Origin: Tetradesmus obliquus
Lineage: Eukaryota > Chlorophyta > Chlorophyceae > Sphaeropleales > Scenedesmaceae
DNA length: 64,000 nucleotides
Direction: 5' to 3'
NCBI GenBank assembly: GCA_030272155.1
Contig: CP126194.1
Span: 7,671,001 to 7,735,000 of the forward strand
Below are positions 34,541 to 45,862 of the stretch, one piece after another. The translations under genes were made by a program, and so were the position numbers. Below the pieces are notes generated by a model. The model was not told where the DNA came from. It made no database searches and saw only the letters and a list, made by a program, of their open reading frames with translations. Every line of letters starts with the position of its first letter. Position 1 is the first letter of the stretch.

Positions 34541-34760
34541 GTAATACATATTGCCGGACATGGGGAGCACCAGACGGCTGAGTGCCCGTGTCCACCTTAG
34601 TGACTGTGGCCGTCTACTGTTAACTGTTGTAATACATATCCAAATGATGTTGCTGGATTGTAGTCACAGCTGTGCCAGACCTCAAGGTGATGGCAGTCTG
34701 TTGTAATCGGTGTACTGCATATGTGACTGTTGCTGCTGGATTACCTTCACAAACAAAGCT
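34541..34760 (+). repeat. Degenerate ~75-bp repeats with GTAATACATAT motifs
   Basis: Three diverged copies of a GTAATACATAT-type start occur at about 34541, 34629 and 34703. The last two are followed by a similar GTTGCTGGATT ... CACAGCTGTGCC-like stretch. They lie directly after the orphan ORF stop. Each contains TGTAA, the polyadenylation motif used in green algae. Confidence 0.5.
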
Positions 34761-35999
34761 GTACCTGAACCAACTGTGATGTGTAATTGTAACATACACT
34801 GTTGCTCGCTGCTGCTCTGTAACACGCGAGCGTCCTTGTCATGACTGGAACCTACACCACGGTCTACCCAGGACTACTTGAAGGCCGGGGGGCAGGGGTC
34901 ACAGGTGGTCCCGCCATTGGACCCCTAACGACCCTGCCCTGTAACCTTCTCTGTGCCTACAGGTGAGAACTTCGCATGATGCTATGGTGCCGGGCAGCCG
35001 TGCCTACATGAGCAGCCCACCACTCGGAGTGCCAGGAGACTTTGGCGGGGGTCTTCTGGCTCAGCATTGCTTGAAGGTGCGCAGCTGCGCATGACCAGCG
35101 TGCTTCGGCATCCTGGCTTTGTCTAGAATTCATCATTTTGCATCATTACAGGGTGCACCCTGCTGCACGTGCATATGCATATGCGAGCACCTTGCTGCTC
35201 GTCTGTAAGATTTGGGGGCCATGAGGCACGTCACAAGGCTGGCATGGCTTGCCTGCAATAACTGGCGCAGGCGGCCCGCATCACTAAGTAACTCTCTAGT
35301 TCCAAAGACACAGTGACTGGTTAGGCGTTTCATGCGGACGTGGAGCAGTTTACAAGCATCTTGCAGCTACTTGGGATCGATGTCGATACGTGGGTATCTG
35401 AGTTGAGAGTTCGCCCCTGTTCTGACGTAGAGGTGGCCATCCCACCCAGCAAGTGGCCAACCAGTATCCTTGCAGAATGTGTACTGCCTGCTGGTCAGCC
35501 AGCTTTGGCGTGCTGTTCTGTGTAGAAACGCATTCAACTAATCTTGCAGTAGGTGGGATCACTGGTTTCTCGTCGTTTTTGCATTGTTTGAGTGCTTCAT
35601 CGTGTCCGATCTGCATGATCTTTGCCGATAGATGTGTGGTGGGCCGAGGCTATCAGGACAGAAAATGACCCCGCACTCAAACTCGACTTATAAAAAGCAG
35701 ATGGTTTTGTTGAACACCATGAAATTATATTTCCGGGTGATCATGAATGCAACAGAGCAGAGAGGTAGTTGTAAATATCTTGCCTAGCAGTGCAGGGACA
35801 GGAAGCTAGACGCTCAGAAACATTATTTGATACAAATTTCAACATTGTTTGGAGGGTTTGACAGTGTCAGGTGCAAGATCTCTTAATCATCATGTGGGTT
35901 CAGGGCTCGCACTTCCCTGGCTGAGACTGCAGCTGGAGCCCCGATCCGACTACGAGAAGAGCGCCTTTCGCACCTGTGCATGTCTCAGAGCATGCAACC

Positions 36000-38900
36000 A
36001 TGAAACTCCAGAACACACTTGGCCGCAAGGCCTCTCACCAGGCACCTAGCAGCTCTGCTGCGGTGAGCACGCATGCAAGTCCGCTAGCAACACAATTCGG
36101 AATGAAGATATGTTCAATTACCGAGTCTCCTGGTTTTTTTGGGCTTGCAGGTGCCTCGCGTGGGCCAGGCGGTGCCTCGCCAGTGCCCCGTGCAGACTCG
36201 CCAGGTGCGTGAGCAGCAGGGCCACTCGCTATGCACATTCTAGTCGCTAGCAACGATCTGGTGCTGACAGGTGTGGCCTGTTCCTTGCACAGGTTGCCTG
36301 CAATGTGCAGACCCCCAGTCGCCCTAGCCTGGGTGGCAACAGTGCCAAGCCAGTGCAGATCAACCTCAGGGACGAGGACTACGATGAGGGCTTCGGCGGA
36401 GGTGAGCAGCAGGGGGACGGGCACGGCCAGGAAGCAGCAGCTGCAGCCGTGCATGCCTGTGCCATGTGGTGCTGCGCCTGGGTTTCTTGCTGTAGTAGAT
36501 CCACTGCTGCTGCTGTTGCTGCGTCCTGCTGACCGCTGCTGCTGCTGTTGTTGCAGGCGGTAGCAAGGGCCTGTTCACCAGCACCAACCCCGAGCTGCGC
36601 CGTGTGACCCCTGCCGACGTTGCCGGCCGCGTGAAGGTCAAAGTGGTGTACACCGTGCTGGAGGCGCAGTACCAGTCCGCGCTCACTGCAGCGGTGCAGG
36701 CCATCAACAGCACCAACAAGACGGTGTGCTTTGAGCTGGTGGGCTACCTGCTGGAGGAGCTGCGCGATGTGAAGAACTTTGAGGCCTTCAAGGCCGACCT
36801 GGCTGACGCCAACGTGTTCATTGGCTCCCTCATCTTCATCGAGGAGCTGGCAGAGAAGGTGCGGCAGGGGGTGCTTGCAGCAGAGGGATGTGCTGTGCAC
36901 ATCGTTGCTGTGTTTGGGCAGCAGCAGCTGACTGTGCGTGCATGTGGTGGCAGTATCTGAACATGTGCCAGCTGCGCAATGGATGTGCTGCAGTGTGGAA
37001 GCTTCCAGCAGCAGCAGGTCCTTCCATGTTGTTGCTGTGCGTGTCGCCACAGCAGGAGCAGCCGGGATCCCACTGCTCCCTCCAATCGTGCTGTCAGCTG
37101 TTGCAGGGCAGCTTCTTGCAGGGCAGCTTCTTGCAGGGCAGCAGCAGGCCCTGGCAGCTGGTTAGGCAGAGCAGCAGCATGGCTGTCTGCGGGCGACACT
37201 GCAGCAGGCAGCAGTGCTGAGCGCACTCTGCGGGTGCCATTACTGCAACACCGGCAATCAGTGCAGTCGCTGCAGCTTAGCATAGTCGGCTTGAACCCTA
37301 AACCAAAAATGTTCTATGTGTCTGTTCAGCTTGCACGCTCTGCAGAGCCTGACAGACACATACAACCTTTTTGGTTAACTTTGGCTTAACTCTACAGAGC
37401 CTGCAAGCTGAACAGACAAGAAGAACCTTTTGATTCTAATACTAAATAGACGGGCTATCACTGCTCGCAACATAGCACAGCACAGCCACACCCTTTTTTG
37501 GTCCATTTTGCTTCTCCCAGCAGGTGTATCTGTAGTTGGTTGTGCGCGCTCTCACACATGTTGTCTCCCGCTGCCGCCTGCCTCCCTGCTGCGCAGATTG
37601 TGGAGGCCGTTGACCCTGTGCGTGCCAACCTGGACGCGTGCGTGATCTTCCCCTCCATGCCCGCAGTCATGAAGCTGAACAAGCTGGGCACCTTCAGCAT
37701 GAGCCAGCTGGGACAGAGCAAGAGCCTCATCGGCGACTTCATCAAGTGAGCGCCAGGCGGGCAGCAGCAGCAGCAACTGAAGCGGCAGGCAGGGCGGCAG
37801 TAGCAGCAGCCGGGGGGCTGGGGTGTGCGGGTGGTGCGGGGGGCTGGGGTGTGCGGGTGGTGCGGGGGGCTGGGGTGTGCGGGTGGTGCTGGGGGCTGGG
37901 GTGTGCGGGTGGTGCTGGGGGCTGGGGTGTGCGGGTGGCGCTGGGGGCTGGGGTGTGCGGGTGGTGCTGGGGGCTGGGGTGTGCGGGTGGTGCTGGCGCT
38001 GCAGACTGCAGCTGTGGCGGGCCATGTTGCAAAATGCAGCTTGCACGTGCGGTGTGCAAACTGGGGCTGCGATTTAGTGGTGCTCAGCAGCTGACTGCAC
38101 GCATCAGAGGGTTCAGCAACAGATGCCCGCTCAGCTTTTGGCTGGCACCGGCATGCAGCAAATGGCTCACAAGTACTCCCCTGCCCTGCCCCTGTGCTGC
38201 CTGCCTTCCCCCCTCAGGTCTGCGCGCAAGAACAACGACAACTTTGAGGAGGGCCTGCTGAAGCTGGTGCGCACGCTGCCCAAGGTGCTCAAGTTCCTGC
38301 CATCCGACAAGGCGCAGGATGCGCGCAACTTCGTGCAGGGGCTGCAGTACTGGCTGGGCGGCAACAGCGACAACCTGCAGAACTTCCTGCTCACGCTGGT
38401 GCAGGCCTACGTGCCTGCCCTGAAGGGCGTCACCTTTGAGATCGCCGACCCTGAGCTGTTCCCGGAGGTGGGCATCTGGCACCCGCTGGCGCCCTGCATG
38501 TACGAGGACGTGAAGGAGTACCTCAACTGGTGAGCGGGGTGGCGTGGTGGTGGGCTGGGTGGGTGGGGGGGGGGCATGGGGGAGTGGGCTGGCAGGCACT
38601 GCAACGGCTGGCTGTGGACGGAGGCAGCCTGGTGTGGCTGCCGTCATGTGGCTGATTACAGGACAATATGGGCAGACACAGCAACACAGCTGTTGGCGAA
38701 TGTGATGTTGTCAGGCGCATGCAGCTCCGCTTGCCCAGCCTGCTGTTGACGGCTGAGGCAATGTCAGCAATTTTTTTTAGAGCTGCAAACTCAGCGTCTG
38801 ACCCGGTTGCTGCTGCTCCGCGTGCGTCTTCTCTTCTCCTCTGTCCTGCAGGTACGACACGCGCCGCGACCTGAAGCTGCCTGCTGACGCGCCCGTGATC

Positions 38901-41900
38901 GGGCTGGTGCTGCAGCGCAGCCACCTGGTCACCGGTGACGAGGGCCACTACAGCGGCGTGGTGGGCGAGCTGGAGGCGAGGGGCGCCAAGGTGGTGCCCG
39001 TGTTTGCTGGCGGCCTGGACTTCTCCAGCCCCGTGAAGAAGTTCTTCTACGACCCGCTGGGCAGCGGCAAGGCCTTCGTGGACACAGTGGTCAGCCTCAC
39101 GGGCTTCGCACTGGTGAGAGGCGGGGCTGGGCTGCTGGCTTGGTGCTGTTTGCAGCAGAGTTTCAGGTGCTTGCTGCATGTCTTTTGTTGTGCTGTTGTG
39201 TTGGTCAGCAGCAACCCAGGAAAACCGAAACCTGCACGAGCTGTTAAACCTCTGCACCGAATGCTGACACCTTGCTGTTGTTGCTGCTGCTGCTTGCCGC
39301 TGCCCCCAGGTGGGCGGCCCCGCGCGCCAGGACGCGCCCAAGGCCGTGGAGGCGCTGACCAACCTCAACGTGCCCTACCTGGTGTCGCTCCCCCTGGTGT
39401 TCCAGACCACCGAGGAGTGGCTGGACAGCGAGCTGGGCGTGCACCCCGTGCAGGTGGCGCTGCAGGTGAGGGGGGCGGCGGGGTGCTGGGCTGCAGGGAG
39501 GGGCAGTACAGCTGTGCATGGTATAGGTCGATGCACGTGTTGCCTGTGGGCCTGCAGCTTCACCTGCTTGTGGTGTTATCTACAGCATGTACAGTGTCTG
39601 ATGCATTGTGTGCCTGGCTGCTGTGCCTTCCCTCCCACCCCCCTGCTGCCTGCCAGGTGGCGCTGCCTGAGCTGGATGGCGCGCTGGAGCCCATCGTGTT
39701 TGCTGGCCGCGACTCCAACACCGGCAAGTCCCACTCGCTGCCTGACCGCATCGAGTCCCTGGCCAAGCGCGCCATCAACTGGGCGACGCTGCGCAAGAAG
39801 AAGAACGCCGACAAGAAGCTGGCCATCACCGTGTTCAGCTTCCCCCCTGACAAGGGCAACGTGGGCACTGCCGCCTACCTCAACGTGTTTGGCTCCATCT
39901 TCCGCGTGCTGAAGAACCTCAAGGCCTGCGGCTACGACGTGGGCAACCTGCCCGCCAACGACATGGAGCTCATCCAGGTGGGCGCTCGGGGCTGGTGATT
40001 GTGCTGGCAATGCAGCAGCTGCTTTGTTGCGGTGTGGTCGACTGGCATTAGTTTGACCAGCATGCTAGGTGCGTCTGCTTTTTGACAGCAAGCTCTCCTG
40101 CAAGGATCTGGACTGACATGCGCTGTCCCTGTCCCTCTCCCCGCCTGCCCCCGCAGTCTGTGCTGACGCAGAAGGAGGCCAAGTTCAACAGCACCGACCT
40201 CAACATCGCCTACAAGATGCCCGTGGCGGAGTACAGCCAGCTGTGCGAGTACAGCGAGGCGCTGGAGGAGAACTGGGGCAAGCCGCCCGGCCAGCTCAAC
40301 AGCAACGGCCAGGAGCTGCTCATCTACGGCCAGCAGTACGGCAACGTGTTCATCGGCGTGCAGCCCACATTCGGCTACGAGGGTGACCCCATGCGCCTGC
40401 TCTTCTCACGCAGCGCCTCGCCCCACCACGGCTTTGCCGCCTACTACACCTTCCTGGAGAAGATCTTCAAGGCAGACGCAGTGCTGCACTTTGGCACGCA
40501 CGGCTCTCTGGAGTTCATGCCCGGCAAGCAGGTGGGAAGGAGGCTGCAGCAAGCTGCAGGGAAGTGCTTTCAGCACAGGGTGCTGTTGAGTGCATGTGTG
40601 CGCAGGGCACTGCTGTTGAGTGCATGTGTGCGCAGGGCACTGCTGCAGAGCAGAGGTGCCTGTTATTGCTGTGCATGGTGTAGCTGCGCCATGTAGCTGT
40701 CTCTGTTGCATGTTCCTCCTGCTAGTGTCTAAACCGCGCTGCTCACTAACGCTGCTTGCTGCTGCGCTCCTTTCCTTGCTGCCCCCAGGTGGGCATGTCT
40801 GGCGTGTGCTACCCCGACAGCCTCATCGGCAGCATCCCCAACCTCTACTACTACGCCGCCAACAACCCCAGCGAGGCAACCATCGCCAAGCGCCGCAGCT
40901 ACGCCAACACCATCAGCTACCTGACCCCCCCTGCTGAGAACGCGGGGCTGTACAAGGGCCTCAAGGAGCTGAAGGAGCTCATCAGCAGCTACCAGGGCAT
41001 GCGCGAGAGCGGCCGCGCGGAGCAGATCTGCGCCACCATCATCGAGACGGCCCGCCAGTGCAACCTGGACAAGGTGAGGGCAGCTGTGGGTGGTGGTGGC
41101 TGCTGGGTGCAGGCACAAAGGCAATGTCGCAAGGCACTGCTTGGCATCGTTGCAGGGCGCATATGTATGATGCGGTGCTTGGTTGGGTGGTGCAGCTGAT
41201 GCATTTGGACACCTGCAGGATGCACTATTGCTCAGTTTTAATGTGCGGACTGTGTGTGTGTCCCTGCCTGCTGCTGTGTCCGCTTGCAGGATGTGGACCT
41301 GCCCGCTGACGACGCTGCCGCCAAGGACCTGACCATCGACCAGCGCGACCTGGTCATCGGCAACGTGTACCGCAAGCTCATGGAGATCGAGTCCCGCCTG
41401 CTGCCCTGCGGCCTGCACGTGGTGGGCGTGCCCCCCACTGCCGAGGAGGCTGTGGCCACGCTGGTCAACATTGCTGAGATCGACAGGCCCGACCAGAAGC
41501 CTGAGCCCATCAAGGGCCTGCCCGGCATCATGGCCGCCGCCATTGGCCGCGACATTGAGTCCATCTACCAGGGCAACAACCGCGGCGTGCTGGCTGACGT
41601 GGACCTGCTGCAGCGCATCACCGAGGCCTGCCGCGCCTGCGTGCGCGAGTTTGTGCGCGAGCGCACCGGGCTGGACGGCCGCATCGGCATCAGCTTCCTG
41701 CCCAGCCTGCTCAAGTGGACCGGCTTCTACCAGGAGCCGCTCACGCGCGCGCTGCAGGGCAGCGAGTTCAGCCGCGCCAACCGCGAGGACCTGGCCAACA
41801 CCTTCAAGTACCTGGAGTTCTGCCTGACCCAGGTGGTGCAGGACAACGAGCTGGGCGCGCTGGTGGAGGCGCTGGACGGCAAGTACACGCAGCCGGGGCC

Positions 41901-43882
41901 GGGCGGCGACCCCATCCGCAACCCCGGCGTGCTGCCCACCGGCAAGAACATCCATGCGCTGGACCCGCAGTCCATCCCCACACAGGTGAGGCCACTTGCT
42001 TGGCTGGCGCTGCAGCTGATGGTGCTTTGGTGTAGGCAGCTGTCTGCACAGTTGCAGTGATGCTTGTGCATGCGCTGCACAGTTGCAGTGATGCTTGTGC
42101 ATGTGCTGCACAGTAGTGGGTTTTGTTGCGCCATCAGAACAGCGTCACGCTTTTGCTGCCCACGCCTCTGGCCCAGCTTTCTAACGCTGCTTTCACACAC
42201 CGCACTGCCTGTTCTTCTCAGGCTGCGCTGAAGAGCGCTGCGCTGATTGTGGAGCGTCTGCTGGACCGCGAGAAGATCAACAACGGCGGCAAGTACCCCG
42301 AGTCCATCGCGCTGGTGCTGTGGGGCACAGACAACATCAAGACCTACGGTGAGGGGCGCAACGCTGCAGCAGCTGTTGGTTATACGTGCAAATAACATGC
42401 AAGCGGCCTGCAGACAAGCCAGACACAATAAGCAGTTTTATGCTTGCTTCCTAACATGCCCTGCCACAGGTAGCAGCCTGTAGACATGCCCTGCTGCTGC
42501 TGCATGCTGATGCTGTTTTCTGTCACCCACTCACTCATTTACTCCTGCCATCCCCCTGCCCCCTGCACCTCCTGTCTACCCCGCAGGCGAGTCTCTCGCC
42601 CAGGTGCTGATGATGGTGGGTGTGCGCCCCGTGGCTGACAGCCTGGGCCGCGTGAACAAGCTGGAGGTCATCCCGCTCAGCGAGCTGGGCCGGCCCCGCA
42701 TCGACGTCGTGGTCAACTGCTCCGGCGTGTTCCGCGACCTCTTCGTGAACCAGATGCTGCTGCTGGACCGCGCCATTAAGATGGCGGCCGAGCAGGACGA
42801 GCCCGAGGAGATGAACTTTGTGCGCAAGCACGCGCGCCAGCAGGCCGCCGAGATGGGCATCAGCCTGCGTGACGCGGCCACGCGCGTGTTCTCCAACAGC
42901 TCTGGCTCCTACTCCTCCAACGTCAACCTGGCCGTGGAGAACAGCTCCTGGAGCGACGAGCAGCAGCTGCAGGAGATGTACCTCAAGCGCAAGTCCTTCG
43001 CCTTCAACAGCGACAGGCCCGGCGCGGGCGGCGAGGAGGGCCGCGAGATCTTTGAGCGCGCCCTGAAGACCGTGGACGTGACCTTCCAGAACCTGGACAG
43101 CAGCGAGATCAGCCTCACTGACGTGTCCCACTACTTTGACTCCGACCCCACCAAGCTGGTGGGCAGCCTGCGCGCTGACGGCCGCGCACCCAGCGCCTAC
43201 ATCGCCGACACCACCACCGCCAACGGCCAGGTGAGGGCTGCTGCTGCTGCTGGGTTGTTGGGAGGGGTGGGGGTAGGGAAGGGCTGGCAGCTCCTGCATG
43301 CAGCTGACGGGCGGGTGCAGGGATGATTCTGGCTGCCTGGCTGCGCAGCTGCTGATGATGACGCTGCAAAAGTGTGGCAGGCATGTTTTGTCAGCTAGGG
43401 TAGCAGTCTATCATTACACACCTGCAGCCAAATACTCCTTGAGTCTATTACTGATGGCTCTGCTCATGTTTTGCCTCCGTACCTGCTGCCCGTCCCCGCT
43501 CCCGCAGGTGCGCACGCTGGGCGAGACTGTGCGCCTTGACGCGCGCACCAAGCTGCTCAACCCCAAGTGGTACGAGGGCATGCTCAGCAGCGGCTACGAG
43601 GGCGTGCGCGAGATCCAGAAGCGCCTCACCAACACCATGGGCTGGTCCGCCACCTCTGGCATGGTGGACAACTGGGTCTACGACGAGGCCAACTCCACCT
43701 TCATCGAGGACCCCGAGATGGCGGCGCGCCTGCTGGAGGCCAACCCCAACAGCTTCCGCAAGCTGGTGGCCACCTTCCTGGAGGCCAACGGACGCGGCTA
43801 CTGGGACGCCAGCGAGGAGCAGCTGGAGCGCCTGCGCAGCATGTACCAGGACGTGGAGGACAAGATCGAGGGCGTGGAGTAA
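36000..43882 (+). CDS. CHLH: Mg-chelatase subunit H (ChlH/GUN5), chloroplast, 15 exons, 1,409 aa
   Basis: ChlH is the porphyrin-binding subunit of Mg-chelatase. With ChlI and ChlD it inserts Mg2+ into protoporphyrin IX, the first committed step of chlorophyll synthesis; in plants it also affects plastid signalling (GUN5). Exons: 36000-36062, 36151-36204, 36293-36401, 36557-36858, 37597-37745, 38218-38529, 38852-39113, 39310-39465, 39657-39977, 40157-40531, 40789-41073, 41290-41985, 42222-42348, 42587-43230, 43508-43882. All phases agree and the total is 1,410 codons with stop, close to the usual ~1,380-1,400. The first three small exons encode a transit peptide ([20 protein letters not shown] ...). 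The N-domain follows ([20 protein letters not shown]), then CobN/ChlH core motifs ([63 protein letters not shown]) and the [12 protein letters not shown] ... [15 protein letters not shown]-terminus. Nothing is missing, so it should be functional. No second Mg-chelatase gene is in the window. Confidence 0.97.
37811..38002 (+). repeat. 26-bp minisatellite, about seven copies, in ChlH intron 5
   Basis: GTGTGCGGG recurs exactly every 26 bp (37823, 37849, 37875, 37901, 37927, 37953, 37979) within the unit GGGGCTGGGGTGTGCGGGTG plus six bases. The array is G-rich on the sense strand and lies near the 5' end of the intron. Confidence 0.95.
40581..40640 (+). repeat. Exact 30-bp direct duplication in ChlH intron 10
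   Basis: The 30 bases at 40581-40610 are repeated exactly at 40611-40640. A similar 31-bp near-duplicate lies in intron 12 (42045-42106). Both appear to be simple tandem slippage within introns. Confidence 0.95.
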
Positions 43883-45862
43883 GCGCGCAGCAGGCTGCTG
43901 ATGCCTGCAGCGCTGCCTGCTGGGCGCTGCTGCTTGCTCTGAGTGTAGAACTCGATGGGCCGGCGTGTATGCTGCGTGTTGATGTGTGCTGGACGCGTGT
44001 TGTGCCGCTGGTTGCGTGGTGGTAGGGAGCTGTGTAGCGTGGTTGCGAGGTAGGCTCTTCCTTGATGGGTGTGCTGGTAGGAGGGTAGGCTGACGGCGGC
44101 GCCGGCTGCAGTGGCAGCGGTGCTGTGAGTGTCGTGTACAGGCAGGTGGCGGGTGGTGGCTGGTGTGCTGGCGCGCCTGCGCTGCTTCCTTGGCAGGGTG
44201 GGCTCGCCAGTGGCCGGTGCTCTCTGTTAACTATGGTTGCTGCTGCTCCTGTTGTGCCGTCCTGAGCGCGGCGCTTTGATGTCTTGGCAGGTGCAGGGCT
44301 GGCTGCAGGACTGCCGGGGTGCTGCAGCTGCGCTGAGCAGCTGCTCAGGGGGCCGCAGCGTGAGCAGGAGAGTGTTGTGAGAGTGTTGTTCTCTTATGCG
44401 CGCCGGCCATGTGTCGCGCGCTGTGTTCTGTTAATGAAGCCAGACAGGGCTTCGCTGCTGTAGTTGCTGCTGCTGCCGGCTGCTGCTGCACTGCCCCGCT
44501 GCCTCGCTGCTGCATACGTACAGCGCAGCAGCGGCGCGGTGGCAGCAGCAGCACCTCAGCAGCAGTCCTAGGCGGAGAGCGGTAGCTGTGTGCATCGAGC
44601 GGGCTGTTGTGAGCTGGCTGCGAGATTGAGCGATGCGTGTTGAGTTCAGACAGTGCCATTCGGCCACCTGCTGCCGCAGCACCAACTGACCTCATTGTGT
44701 TCAGTTGATTTACTGTGTGTATGGGTTAAGGACTCCAAAGCGGGTGTGGGGCTGCCGCACGCTGCCTGGTTGCCGCTGGATGGCACAGGCAGTGAAGTGG
44801 TCGGCTGCTGCTCGTTCAGCTGGGTTGGGGGCGGTTCTGAAACCTCCAAAACGGAGGCATTCACTGTTTGTTTGGTGTGCCTGTCCCTAGCTGCAGTGCA
44901 GTTGGGGCGGCGGCCTTGCCAGACTTGTAACTCTGTTTTTTGGGTTTGGGTAGCTGTCCCCCTTTGAGGGTGACAATAATATGCAATCATCGTCATGTGC
45001 ATTGCACAAGCATTGCCGATAAAATGCGCAGTGCATTTTATTCGTGGTTCTGTCCATGGAGTTTTGGCTGGTTGCCATGATGCAGGGCTGCGTGTGTGCA
45101 GTGCCTATGGGTGGTTGTGTTCTGCCAAGGCATGCGTAACCGTGTAACTTTGGCGCTTCCTCTTGCTGCTGGAGTGTTCCTGCCCTACTCGACGCTCAGC
45201 AAGGTGCTTTGTCTGGTCCTCATTCCCGCAACTGTAGCTTAGCAGTACCGCAGTCACTACACAGTGCAGAGCATATGCTGCTGCTTGTGCACCCGGTGGC
45301 AGCCAAGCTGAGCCCTGTTTTGAGTCTGCACACCTGGTGTCACCCCTGCACCACGCGAGACACCCATATGCTGCAGGCGCGTCAGCCCTGTCAGCAGCAT
45401 CAGGCCACGCTGCGTGATTGGATAATTCTCCTAGTGCAGCTCTAAGCAGCTGCATGGGTTGTCACCAGGCAGTGAAGAAGTTATTATCTTCTGCCAGTGG
45501 CACAACGTCCCTGACATGCAGACAGCACAAACGCAGGCAGCAAACATGCCTGATTCAAATCAAGTGCAGCAGCCAGTACAGGAAGCTGCCCATAATCTGG
45601 CTTTACTATCATAGCTGCTGAGCTGTCTCTCAAGCTGGCAGTGCAACTGCCAGTAACTGAACTTTGCTACGAACATTACCACTTTCTCCCCTTAACGCTT
45701 TAATGCTATATGCCAACTCTCTGTGTACAGTCTGTTGCTTTGAACGTATTAAAAGTGACGTCAGGTCACCCAGCACGGTGTTGCCAGTTCAGCCGTAACA
45801 TTGAGGCCGTCTACACCGCGCCAATGCTGCTGAGTAACTTCCACTAATGCTGGATGCACGAC
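43883..45862. other. Convergent intergenic region after ChlH and after the LRR gene
   Basis: This holds the 3' ends of two converging genes. A TGTAA motif at about 44929 could serve ChlH polyadenylation, but it is 1 kb from the stop. A relic of the LRR gene end lies at 45375-45425. No other domain-bearing ORF is seen. The region from 45600 to 45760 is clearly AT-richer. Confidence 0.45.
45375..45425 (-). pseudogene. Decayed copy of the last LRR of the neighbouring gene
   Basis: Read on the minus strand this encodes PITQRGLMLLTGL, the same peptide as in the final repeat of the LRR gene (coding sequence around 45970-46015). The nucleotide match is close over about 45 bases (GTCAGCAGCATCAGGCC shared). 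Homology fades on both sides, with no long open frame, so it is a partial duplication left 0.5 kb downstream of the intact gene. Confidence 0.7.

Larger units (their letters stand above)
33205..35999. other. Less GC-rich island between the STI1 gene and ChlH
   Basis: From about 33550 to 35900 the base composition shifts: AT-rich stretches, few CAG triplets and TGTAA-like signals. It holds an orphan ORF (34186-34536) and degenerate repeats (34541-34760). No terminal inverted repeats, target-site duplications or transposase motifs were found. The last few hundred bases should include the ChlH promoter. The composition suggests an old insertion (mobile element or transferred DNA), but this is not proven. 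Confidence 0.45.

Noticed and set aside
40729..42111. 460-residue minus-strand ORF opposite ChlH
   Set aside because: It lies antisense to ChlH exons; high GC and few AT-rich stop codons keep it open. There is no independent evidence.
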